From NCBI GenBank assembly GCA_002339355.1, contig DDKQ01000042.1:1-16688 (forward strand): DNA of 16,688 nucleotides. Reading direction: 5' to 3'. The stretch comes from Candidatus Subteraquimicrobium carltonvillense. GTDB lineage: Bacteria; Actinomycetota; Aquicultoria; Subteraquimicrobiales; Subteraquimicrobiaceae. Every line of letters begins with the position of its first letter. Positions within the stretch are counted from its first letter, which is position 1. The position numbers and the translations under genes were made by a program. Under the pieces are notes generated by a model, which was not told the DNA's origin, did no database searches, and saw nothing but the letters and a program-made list of their open reading frames with translations. Of this stretch, positions 6,614-12,705 are shown piece after piece.

Positions 6614-7312
6614 TCACCCTCTCAAGGAATACCATTCAGAATTCGACTTCTTATACCAATAATACCTAGGATCATTGTCGTACCACAACTGTTGATTAGT
6701 CCAAAGTGACCAATTCCCGTAGTAGTCTCTTTTCGAAAGGCTCCACCAATGACCATAGTTGTCGTCCCAATAACTTAGTTTCTCAGCCTGACTGCCATCT
6801 ATCGCACTACTCATGCCGTTAGGTTCACTGATATTTATTGCCCACCTTTGCCTGTTGTCTATGTAGAAAAGCCATGTATTAGTGGGATAATTGCCATTCC
6901 AGCGCGTGACAAATAAGTGATTTGTTCCTGGCGTGGGATATTCAAAGAGCACTTCATAATAGTAACTCCAATGATACCATGCGCAAAAGAATCTTGGGCG
7001 GCGATCATCATAGGCAAACCATCCAATTTCCGTCCAAGCTCTACCGTCTGCCCTGGTACACCAGATGGAATTAACTTTCATGCTCCCACTCACAACATAT
7101 GGGTTACTCATTACATAATTCCAGGATGCAACCCCATACCAATAACCAGTGGCTTGATAGGCACTAACATAATATCTTGCCTCGGCTTGTGAAGGGAAAA
7201 CGAAAGAAGATAATCCGAATGTACTTATCAACAAACTAGTAAAGATAATTAAACTGATTTTTGAAATCATCTTTTCTTGATTGATTCTTCCAAAGCAGTT
7301 TTTCTTCTTCAT
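6614..7312 (-). CDS. Secreted Trp/Tyr-rich protein of unknown function
   Basis: I do not recognise a family. From ATG 7312 the protein is 232 residues. AGGAGG lies 5 bases upstream, while the longer frame to 7372 lacks a ribosome site. The N-terminus is basic, followed by a hydrophobic core (SLIIFTSLLISTFGLSSFVF) and a likely signal-peptidase site around S-Q-A-E-A. The mature part is very rich in Trp, Tyr, Asn and Arg, with clusters such as WYHWSYYYEVLF and Y-G-H-W-W-S-L-S, and only two cysteines. That composition suggests an extracellular beta-rich or carbohydrate-binding protein. It is first in a two-gene operon with the DUF4367-like gene, downstream of a good promoter. Exported nature is well supported; role is not. 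Confidence 0.75.
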   Translation of the reverse strand: MKKKNCFGRINQEKMISKISLIIFTSLLISTFGLSSFVFPSQAEARYYVSAYQATGYWYGVASWNYVMSNPYVVSGSMKVNSIWCTRADGRAWTEIGWFAYDDRRPRFFCAWYHWSYYYEVLFEYPTPGTNHLFVTRWNGNYPTNTWLFYIDNRQRWAINISEPNGMSSAIDGSQAEKLSYWDDNYGHWWSLSKRDYYGNWSLWTNQQLWYDNDPRYYWYKKSNSEWYSLRG

Positions 7313-7385
7313 CATCTCCTCCTTTTTACGTCTATATCTTAAATCACCCCCCTTTTTTGCAATGACCACCACCAGGTTCTTTGAA

Positions 7386-7414
7386 ATTACAGGTTAAATA
7401 GAGAAAATTGTCAA
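7386..7414 (-). promoter_or_regulatory. Sigma70-type promoter of the minus-strand secreted-protein operon
   Basis: On the minus strand a perfect TTGACA (plus bases 7409-7414) and TGTAAT (plus bases 7386-7391) are separated by 17 bp. This is the best promoter match in the window. It would start transcription near 7379, giving a leader of about 65 nt to the ATG at 7312. Confidence 0.65.
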
Positions 7415-7485
7415 AAAGTTAACTAAGACTTGAAAAGAGCTTATCAAACCAGCTATCATCATTGGAAAGATATATCGAAATAAAA

Positions 7486-7518
7486 GATAGAGAGTTTGTG
7501 AGGTTGTTAAGTGAATAA
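7486..7518 (+). pseudogene. Remnant of a diverged ligA 3' end
   Basis: The frame GAT AGA GAG TTT GTG AGG then TTG TTA AGT GAA TAA encodes D-R-E-F-V-R-L-L-S-E-stop. The intact ligA ends E-E-E-F-V-R-L-L-S-E-stop (5793-5825). The two stretches agree at 25 of 33 bases, and within the eight shared residues every difference is synonymous (TTC/TTT, AGA/AGG, CTT/TTG). The CPBP gene's GTG start at 7511 lies inside this remnant in another frame, so ligA and the CPBP gene were probably once directly coupled. The block 5826-7485 would then have been inserted later, or ligA replaced by a homologue. Confidence 0.75.
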
Positions 7519-8215
7519 TCGAGAGGTTCCCTGGACGTTAAAGGATGCCGGCAAGGGTTTGTTCATCTTAATACTTTTAATCCTGCTGAGTTTCTCCCTT
7601 CAGACCCTTCCCATCAAAATTCCCTTTGCTTCTCCCATAGTTCGAACACTTCAAATGCTCTTAATTTACGGTTTTTTAGTCTCGGTAGCTTGGTATTATG
7701 GGGTTAGAGCTTACCGTGGAAGATTAAGGGATCTGGGCTTTTCTTCCTTCAATCTTTGGCTCGGCTTGAAATTGGGCTTCCTTTGGTTGATCTTAGTTAG
7801 AACTTTAGCGGCGTTGTATGCTATCATTGCCATTGCTGTATTCAAATTCGAGCCTTCACCAGAGCTGATTACGGGTATACCTCGTCTTTTCGGACGGGGT
7901 TATCTTGGGTTGATATTCGCTCTTTCGATAGCTGCTGTGGTAGCCCCCATTGCCGAAGAGGTATTTTTCAGAGGCTTTATCTATTCTGCACTTCGGAAGA
8001 GCATCGGAATTACGAAGGGTATTATCATCAGTGCTTTAATCTTTGCTCTTTTTCATGCTCAATCATGGCTTTTGATTCCAGTGACCATAATCGGAGTGGT
8101 CCTGGCTTATCTCTATGAGAAGACGGGGTCATTAGGACCTCCCATAATTTTGCATGCGCTAAACAATCTCATCTCCGTGGTTTTGATATACTCTATATAC
8201 TCTATTTATGGTTGA
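7511..8215 (+). CDS. CPBP-family intramembrane metalloprotease
   Basis: Multi-pass membrane protein of the CPBP (CAAX protease and bacteriocin-processing, Abi) family, 234 residues, about six hydrophobic segments. The three conserved active-site motifs are present in the C-terminal half: E-E-x-x-x-R as E149-E150-V-F-F-R154, F-x-x-x-H as F178-A-L-F-H182, and H-x-x-x-N as H215-A-L-N-N219. Start GTG 7511 follows GAGG (7500-7503) by 7 bases and lies inside the ligA-tail remnant. The gene sits 33 bp before gatC and is probably co-transcribed with it. The C-terminus is I-Y-S-I-Y-S-I-Y-G, encoded by a 9-bp tandem duplication. The substrate is unknown; roles in prenyl-protein processing or self-immunity are possible in the family. 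Confidence 0.88.
   Translation: MNNREVPWTLKDAGKGLFILILLILLSFSLQTLPIKIPFASPIVRTLQMLLIYGFLVSVAWYYGVRAYRGRLRDLGFSSFNLWLGLKLGFLWLILVRTLAALYAIIAIAVFKFEPSPELITGIPRLFGRGYLGLIFALSIAAVVAPIAEEVFFRGFIYSALRKSIGITKGIIISALIFALFHAQSWLLIPVTIIGVVLAYLYEKTGSLGPPIILHALNNLISVVLIYSIYSIYG
8186..8203 (+). repeat. 9-bp tandem duplication at the CPBP 3' end
   Basis: ATATACTCT occurs twice back to back (8186-8194, 8195-8203), giving the repeated Y-S-I in the C-terminal tail. The unit is a multiple of three, so copy-number slippage would keep the frame. Confidence 0.8.
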
Positions 8216-8224
8216 AGGTTCAAG
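8211..8224 (+). repeat. Two heptamers overlapping the CPBP stop codon
   Basis: GTTGAAG and GTTCAAG are phased 7-bp units. The TGA stop of the CPBP gene (8213-8215) lies inside the first. Same class and orientation as the units at 1465-1478 and 1624-1644. Confidence 0.5.
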
Positions 8225-8248
8225 TTGTAGGAAGGGAGAGGGAGGAAG

Positions 8249-8533
8249 ATGGCGATTAGTAAAAAAGAGGTAGAGCATGTTGCCTGGTTGGCTAGGCTTT
8301 TTCTTACCGAGGAGGAGAAGGAAAGATTCACCAAACAGCTCAGCCAGATATTGGATCATGCTGGGAAGATTGCCAAATTGGATACTTCTAAGGTGCCTCC
8401 CACATCCCATGTTTTGCCTTTAAAGAATGTATTTCGCGGTGATAAAACACGCTTCTCTCTTCCTCGAGAAGAGGTGCTTTCCAATGCACCCAAGAAGGAG
8501 GACGGGTCCTTTCTGGTCCCCAAAATCATCTAG
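8249..8533 (+). CDS. gatC: Aspartyl/glutamyl-tRNA amidotransferase subunit C
   Basis: Small structural subunit of the GatCAB amidotransferase, which converts Glu-tRNA(Gln) and/or Asp-tRNA(Asn) to the amide forms; GatC wraps around GatA and stabilises it. The 94 residues show the family pattern: I-S-K-K-E-V-E-H-V-A-W-L-A-R-L near the start, F-T-K-Q-L-S-Q-I-L-D in the middle, L-P-L-K-N-V-F-R-G-D, and the end K-E-D-G-S-F-L-V-P-K-I-I. A strong GGGAGG precedes the ATG. The TAG stop at 8531-8533 shares its G with the first unit of a heptamer array. gatA follows only after 253 bp, because that array and a gene relic stand between them. Confidence 0.97.
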   Translation: MAISKKEVEHVAWLARLFLTEEEKERFTKQLSQILDHAGKIAKLDTSKVPPTSHVLPLKNVFRGDKTRFSLPREEVLSNAPKKEDGSFLVPKII

Positions 8534-8567
8534 TCCGTAGTGGGGAGTGGGTAGTCGGGAGTTTTTA
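8533..8567 (+). repeat. Left GTNNNNA heptamer array (element A)
   Basis: Five units in perfect 7-bp phase: GTCCGTA, GTGGGGA, GTGGGTA, GTCGGGA, GTTTTTA. The first G is the last base of the gatC stop and the last A is the first base of the ATG of the four-helix-bundle relic. The array is inverted relative to 8737-8776. Confidence 0.85.
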
Positions 8568-8713
8568 TGGAAAAGTTTGATTTTGAAAGGCTCGAAGTTT
8601 ATCAAAGAGCTGTAAAATTTGCAAATGAGGTTTATAGACTCACAAGCCAGTTTCCAAAATCTGAGCAGACAAATTCTGACCACGAACTTTGTTATCGAGA
8701 GTGTGTGGAGTAG
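8567..8713 (+). pseudogene. Truncated four-helix-bundle (S23/IVP-type) protein gene
   Basis: The 48-codon frame begins M-E-K-F-D-F-E-R-L-E-V-Y-Q-R-A-V-K-F-A-N then EVYRLTSQFPKSEQ. This matches the N-terminal helix of the four-helix-bundle proteins found in 23S rRNA intervening sequences and as stand-alone genes, a fold shared with the DGR accessory protein Avd. These proteins are usually about 120 residues. Homology stops near residue 34; the last 14 residues are unlike the family and the expected R-R-A-x-x-S-I-x-x-N-I-A-E-G segment is missing. So this is an internally deleted or frameshifted relic. Inverted heptamer arrays bracket it tightly (8533-8567 and 8737-8776), making gene plus arrays one element inserted between gatC and gatA. 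No ribosome site is visible. Confidence 0.72.
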
Positions 8714-8736
8714 CTTGAATGATTAGTGGATTAATA

Positions 8737-8776
8737 AATTCACTCCTAACTCCTGACTAAGAGACTCCCGACTAAC
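8737..8776 (-). repeat. Right, inverted heptamer array (element A)
   Basis: Units in TNNNNAC form: AATTCAC, TCCTAAC, TCCTGAC, an octamer TAAGAGAC, TCCCGAC, TAAC. Read on the minus strand, bases 8773-8743 match 12507-12537 at 29 of 31 positions, including the octamer GTCTCTTA in the same place. gatA's ribosome site (AAGGGG) starts right at its outer edge. Confidence 0.85.
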
Positions 8777-8786
8777 AAGGGGTTCG

Positions 8787-10256
8787 ATGGAACTATACAA
8801 ACTGACGGCTCACGAACTTCATAGGATGCTCAAAGAGCGCAAAATAAGCGCATTCGAGCTTTGCCGGAGCGTATTTTCTCGCGTAGGGGAGTTCGAGGAC
8901 AAAATTAAAGCCTACATAACCCTAACCGAGGAACAAGCGCTGACAAAGGCTCGCGAAGTCGATGAGAAAATAAAGGCTGGGGAGCGGCTATCGTCTCTGG
9001 CTGGCATCCCCACCGCCATAAAGGATAATATGTGTACCAAGGGGCTGCTCACCACTTGCGCCTCGAAGATTCTCCAGAACTATATGCCCATTTATACCGC
9101 CACCGCCGTTGAAAGACTCTTTGCTCAGGACATCGTGCTCACGGGCAAAACGAACATGGATGAGTTTGCCATGGGTTCTTCCACGGAGAACTCCGCCTTT
9201 TTCGCTACCCGTAATCCTTGGAACTTGGAGACCGTTCCAGGTGGTTCCAGTGGAGGTTCCGCAGCTGCGGTGGCTGCTGGTGAAGCTATTTTATCCCTTG
9301 GATCCGATACGGGGGGATCGATACGTCAACCCGCCGCCCTCTGCGGAGTGGTGGGACTCAAGCCCACCTATGGTTTGGTATCGAGATATGGATTGGTGGC
9401 TTTTGCCTCCTCCCTCGATCAAATCGGTCCCATAACCAAGGATGTAATGGATTGCGCCCTCCTTTTGAATTACATCGCCGGTCACGATCCCCTTGATTCC
9501 ACATCTTTAAGGGTTGAGATACCCGATTATACGAAGGCTCTGGTAGACGAGGTTAAGGGTTTGAAGATTGGAGTACCCGTGGAGTTGATGGGGGAGGGAA
9601 TCCAAACCGAGGTGAGAGAGGCCATAGAGAGTGCCATTAAGCTTCTAGAAGATTTGGGTGCTTGTTGTCAGGAGGTCTCTCTTCCTCATCTCGATTATGC
9701 ACTCTCTGCTTATTATATCATCGCTCCCGCTGAAGCGAGCTCCAATTTGGCTCGATTTGATGGGGTCAGATACGGCTATCGAGTCCCCGAGAAAGTGGAG
9801 GACATTATGGAGATGTACTTCCGGACGCGAGCTGAGGGCTTCGGCAATGAGGTTAAGCGCCGCATAATGCTTGGGACTTACGCTCTTTCTGCCGGCTACT
9901 ATGAAGCTTACTATGGTCAAGCCCAGAAGATCCGCACCTTGATAGTAAACGATTTTAACAAAGCCTTTGAGAAGTTCGATGTTTTAATCTCGCCCACTTC
10001 GCCCTCAGTGGCCTTCAAAATAGGCGAGAAATATGAGGATCCATTACGCATGTATATGTCGGATATTTGTACCATTCCAGTGAACTTGGCCGGTATTCCT
10101 GCCATTTCCATACCTTGCGGGGAGGCAGATGGTTTACCCATCGGTCTTCAAATAATGGGCAAGCCCTTGGATGAGGAAACAATTTTAAGGGTCGCCTATA
10201 CTTTTGAGCAAAATTTTGGATTCAAGGAAAAAACCAAATTTGTAGGCAATGTATAA
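8787..10256 (+). CDS. gatA: Glutamyl/aspartyl-tRNA amidotransferase subunit A
   Basis: Amidase subunit that releases ammonia from glutamine for transamidation of misacylated tRNA. The 489-residue protein has the amidase-signature triad intact: Lys79 in GIPTAIKDN, cis-Ser154 in PGGSSGGSAAAVAAG, and nucleophile Ser178 in SDTGGSIRQPA. These positions equal, as I recall it, the numbering of the Staphylococcus aureus enzyme. The length is normal and the C-terminus ends Y-T-F-E-Q-N-F-G-F. The ribosome site AAGGGG lies 4 bases before the ATG, at the outer edge of the inverted heptamer array, so element A sits inside what should be the gatC-gatA junction. gatB is separated from gatA by a toxin-antitoxin pair with its own promoter. 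Confidence 0.98.
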   Translation: MELYKLTAHELHRMLKERKISAFELCRSVFSRVGEFEDKIKAYITLTEEQALTKAREVDEKIKAGERLSSLAGIPTAIKDNMCTKGLLTTCASKILQNYMPIYTATAVERLFAQDIVLTGKTNMDEFAMGSSTENSAFFATRNPWNLETVPGGSSGGSAAAVAAGEAILSLGSDTGGSIRQPAALCGVVGLKPTYGLVSRYGLVAFASSLDQIGPITKDVMDCALLLNYIAGHDPLDSTSLRVEIPDYTKALVDEVKGLKIGVPVELMGEGIQTEVREAIESAIKLLEDLGACCQEVSLPHLDYALSAYYIIAPAEASSNLARFDGVRYGYRVPEKVEDIMEMYFRTRAEGFGNEVKRRIMLGTYALSAGYYEAYYGQAQKIRTLIVNDFNKAFEKFDVLISPTSPSVAFKIGEKYEDPLRMYMSDICTIPVNLAGIPAISIPCGEADGLPIGLQIMGKPLDEETILRVAYTFEQNFGFKEKTKFVGNV

Positions 10257-10257
10257 A

Positions 10258-10286
10258 TTGTAATATCAGAAAAATTGATATATAAT
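10258..10286 (+). promoter_or_regulatory. Promoter of the toxin-antitoxin pair, with small dyad
   Basis: TTGTAA (10258-10263), 17-bp spacer, TATAAT (10281-10286); the -10 is perfect. The spacer contains a short ATATC/GATAT inverted repeat, which an RHH antitoxin could use as operator. The -35 overlaps the last codons of gatA. It may also drive gatB, which has no other obvious promoter. Confidence 0.6.
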
Positions 10287-10322
10287 TTATTAAAAGCGAT
10301 GCATATATAGGAGGATGGAAAT

Positions 10323-10592
10323 ATGAAACGGACTCTTAAAAAGAGACCCATTCAAATTTATCTCGATAAAAAACAGGATGAGGTTCTGAAATATTTGGCC
10401 GAGAAGATGGGTGTTTCTAAAGCCGAGTTGATCAGGCGTAGCGTGAACGATTTTCTAAGGGAGAAGATACCCATAGATAAAGATCCTGCATTAGAGATAA
10501 TAGGGCTGGGAGGTAAGATTGGCATAAGCGATCTTTCCATTAGGCACGATGAATATCTAATCAAAATCGAGAGAAAGGAAAGGATTAAGTGA
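10323..10592 (+). CDS. Ribbon-helix-helix (CopG-like) antitoxin
   Basis: An 89-residue putative antitoxin and autorepressor of the downstream PIN toxin. The N-terminal half has the RHH layout: a strand with alternating residues (R-P-I-Q-I-Y-L-D), helix KKQDEVLKYLAEKMG, turn V-S-K-A-E, and helix LIRRSVNDFLREKI. The C-terminal half (from about residue 50) is the flexible toxin-binding part and contains I-I-G-L-G-G-K-I-G-I-S-D-L-S. A strong AGGAGG (10309-10314) stands 8 bases before the ATG. The stop overlaps the toxin's GTG start by 4 bases (GTGA), the usual coupling in type II pairs. Own promoter at 10258-10286. Confidence 0.85.
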   Translation: MKRTLKKRPIQIYLDKKQDEVLKYLAEKMGVSKAELIRRSVNDFLREKIPIDKDPALEIIGLGGKIGISDLSIRHDEYLIKIERKERIK

Positions 10593-11008
10593 AGGAGCAA
10601 GAGGTATTCGTTGATACCGGAGCTTGGTTAGCTTTAGTTGCCACGGATGATTCGCATCATGAAGAAGCCAAGGAAATTTATCCCAGCCTTTTGGCAGACT
10701 ATCAAAGGCTGATTACAACAAATTTGGTGGTGAGTGAAACTTATATAGCCATAAGGAAGGCTGTGGGACATAAAGCAGCTATTTTCTTCCTTGAGAAGAT
10801 TCAGGAGAGCCCCCGAATTGAAAAAGTGTGTTCAACTGGCGAATTAGAGGATGAAGCTTACAAACTTCTCAAAAAATATGAGGATCAGGATTTCAGTTTT
10901 GTCGATGCGGTGAGTTTTTGCTTAATGAAGCGAAGAGCGATCAAAAAGGCCTTTGCCTTCGATTCACATTTCGTAACAGCCGGTTTCACTCTATTGCCCG
11001 GAAGGTAG
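10589..11008 (+). CDS. PIN-domain (VapC-like) toxin
   Basis: Putative Mg2+-dependent ribonuclease toxin of a type II module, 139 residues. The PIN acidic residues are all present: Asp9 in F-V-D-T-G-A-W, Glu50 in V-V-S-E-T-Y, Asp106 in F-S-F-V-D-A-V-S-F, and Asp125 in A-F-A-F-D-S-H-F. F-V-T-A-G-F-T-L-L-P near the end is typical of the family. VapC toxins cleave initiator tRNA or the rRNA sarcin-ricin loop; the target here cannot be read from sequence. It starts with GTG overlapping the antitoxin stop. The pair lies between gatA and gatB, genes for a tRNA-dependent amidotransferase, and probably shares their transcript; whether that is functional or accidental is open. Confidence 0.9.
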   Translation: MKEQEVFVDTGAWLALVATDDSHHEEAKEIYPSLLADYQRLITTNLVVSETYIAIRKAVGHKAAIFFLEKIQESPRIEKVCSTGELEDEAYKLLKKYEDQDFSFVDAVSFCLMKRRAIKKAFAFDSHFVTAGFTLLPGR

Positions 11009-11058
11009 TAGGCTTAATTCGGATGGAGAGATAAAATTCACAAGTGAGGAACGTCCCC

Positions 11059-12504
11059 GTGGAGTATGAGGTAGTCATCGGTTTAGAAATCCATGTCGAG
11101 CTTCTGACTGAGAGCAAGATGTTCTGTGGCTGCTCGGCTCGAACCTTTGGCGAGAAGCCCAATACTTTGACCTGCCCAGTTTGCCTTGGTATGCCCGGCT
11201 CTCTCCCAGTGATAAATGAGAAGGCCATCGAATATACGGTGAAAACGGGTCTCGCCTTGAATTGTAATATCGCCCCGTTCAGTCAATTCCACCGCAAGAA
11301 TTACTTCTATCCCGACATGGTTAAGAACTATCAGATATCCCAGTATGATTTGCCCCTTTGCACCGATGGTTATATCGAAGTTGAGATGGATGGTCATAGC
11401 AGGCGGGTGGGCATCACCAGGGTCCACCTCGAGGAGGACACTGGGAAACTCGTTCACGTCGGGGGAGCGGGAAGAATTGCTGGAGCGGAATATAGTTTAG
11501 TGGATTTCAATCGAAGCGGAGTACCCCTCATGGAGATCGTAACAAAACCCGACATCCGTTCACCAGACGAGGCTAAAGCTTTCCTTCAGAAGCTAAAGAG
11601 CATTTTGGAGCATCTCCGTGTCTCCGATTGCAATATGGAACAGGGTTCGCTTCGATGCGATGCCAATGTCTCCATTCGCCCCATGGGCTCGAAGGAGCTT
11701 GGAATAAAAACTGAAGTGAAGAACATGAACTCCTTCAAAGCCCTCCAGCGGGCTTTAGCGTACGAGGTGGAGAGGCAGAAGGAAATCCTGGGGCAGGGTG
11801 GAGTCGTAGAACAGGAGACCAGACACTGGGATGATGTTAAAAATGTAACCACACCCTTGCGCACCAAGGAATATGCTCATGATTATCGTTATTTCCCGGA
11901 ACCGGATCTGGTACCCATAGAACTCGATCGGGATTTGATTGAAAGTTTAAGGGTCAGTCTCCCCGAGCTTCCCGATGCCAGGAAGAAGCGTTTTCAGGAG
12001 CAATATGCTTTATCTAGCGGCGATGCCTCCTTCCTCACCTCCTCCAAAGCCCTCGGTGATTTCTTTGAGGAGTGCATGAAGAGTTACTCCGATGCCAAGA
12101 AGGTGAGCAACTGGATGATGGGGGAGCTCCTGTATCATCTAAACGCGGCCAATATGGAGATCGACGAATGCGCCGTTACCCCAAAGCACCTGGTTCAACT
12201 CCTCAAGCTCATCGACGATGGAACGATAAGCGGGAAAATTGCCAAAGCAGTTTTTGAGGAGATGTTCGAGACGGGTAAGCTCCCCCAAATCATCGTGGGG
12301 GAAAAGGGGTTAACCCAAATCACCGATGAAGAAGAACTCACTAGAATCGTGGAATTAGTTTTGGAGGAAAATCCGGGTGTGGTTGAGGATTATAGAAAGG
12401 GTAAGGAAAGAGCTTTGGGTTTTTTGGTCGGGCAAGTTATGCGTCTCACCAAGGGACGCGCCAATCCCCAGCTTGTAAACAAATTGTTGAGGGAGCGCCT
12501 CTAA
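11059..12504 (+). CDS. gatB: Aspartyl/glutamyl-tRNA amidotransferase subunit B
   Basis: tRNA-binding and kinase subunit of GatCAB: it phosphorylates the Glu or Asp on misacylated tRNA and receives ammonia from GatA. Landmarks are Y-E-V-V-I-G-L-E-I-H-V-E-L, a four-cysteine zinc site (M-F-C-G-C and L-T-C-P-V-C), FHRKNYFYPDMVKNYQISQY, VDFNRSGVPLMEIV, NMNSFKALQRAL and a C-terminal YqeY-like domain ending GRANPQLVNKLLRERL. Start GTG 11059 is chosen because GAGGA (11046-11050) is 8 bases upstream and homologues begin at this point. An in-frame GTG at 11044 would add five residues, but its GGAG is 15 bases away. Chosen length is 481 residues. It is the last gene of the operon. Confidence 0.97.
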   Translation: MEYEVVIGLEIHVELLTESKMFCGCSARTFGEKPNTLTCPVCLGMPGSLPVINEKAIEYTVKTGLALNCNIAPFSQFHRKNYFYPDMVKNYQISQYDLPLCTDGYIEVEMDGHSRRVGITRVHLEEDTGKLVHVGGAGRIAGAEYSLVDFNRSGVPLMEIVTKPDIRSPDEAKAFLQKLKSILEHLRVSDCNMEQGSLRCDANVSIRPMGSKELGIKTEVKNMNSFKALQRALAYEVERQKEILGQGGVVEQETRHWDDVKNVTTPLRTKEYAHDYRYFPEPDLVPIELDRDLIESLRVSLPELPDARKKRFQEQYALSSGDASFLTSSKALGDFFEECMKSYSDAKKVSNWMMGELLYHLNAANMEIDECAVTPKHLVQLLKLIDDGTISGKIAKAVFEEMFETGKLPQIIVGEKGLTQITDEEELTRIVELVLEENPGVVEDYRKGKERALGFLVGQVMRLTKGRANPQLVNKLLRERL

Positions 12505-12507
12505 CAA

Positions 12508-12601
12508 GTCGGGAGTCTCTTAGTGGGGAGTTAGGAGCCAAATTTCTTTTACCGTAACTCCCCACTTCCTATTCTCCACTGCTAACTAACAAACTCCCAA
12601 C
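12508..12601. repeat. Gene-less inverted heptamer element (element B)
   Basis: Left array: GTCGGGA, octamer GTCTCTTA, GTGGGGA, GTTAGGA (12508-12536). After a 15-bp core comes the inverted array CCGTAAC, TCCCCAC, TTCCTAT, TCTCCAC, TGCTAAC, octamer TAACAAAC, TCCCAAC (12552-12601). Both arms carry their single octamer as the second unit from the outer end, as does the right arm of element A. The left end matches the right end of element A, inverted, at 29 of 31 bases. It starts 4 bp after the gatB stop and could fold into a long imperfect hairpin that ends gatB transcription. Confidence 0.85.
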
Positions 12602-12624
12602 TCGCGTTGGTTCTGTCGAGGTTC

Positions 12625-12654
12625 TTGCTATCCGTGTGCTTTTTACCTTAAAAT
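12625..12654 (+). promoter_or_regulatory. Putative promoter of the citrate/2-oxoglutarate module
   Basis: TTGCTA (12625-12630), 18-bp spacer, TAAAAT (12649-12654): four and five of six consensus matches. It lies between the inverted repeat element after gatB and the GTG start at 12706, the expected place for a new operon promoter. Confidence 0.4.
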
Positions 12655-12705
12655 GAGGAAAATTAAAAGAAATTTTTCACTAATATCGATGCTGGAGGGA
12701 GTACT

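Noticed and set aside
8533..8776. CRISPR-like array because of regular short repeats.
   Set aside because: Units are 7 bp with no spacers, degenerate and in inverted pairs. No cas gene is present.
12508..12601. Element B as a simple intrinsic terminator of gatB.
   Set aside because: The arms are long, imperfect and heptamer-phased, and no U-run follows. It may stop transcription, but that does not explain its structure or its match to element A.
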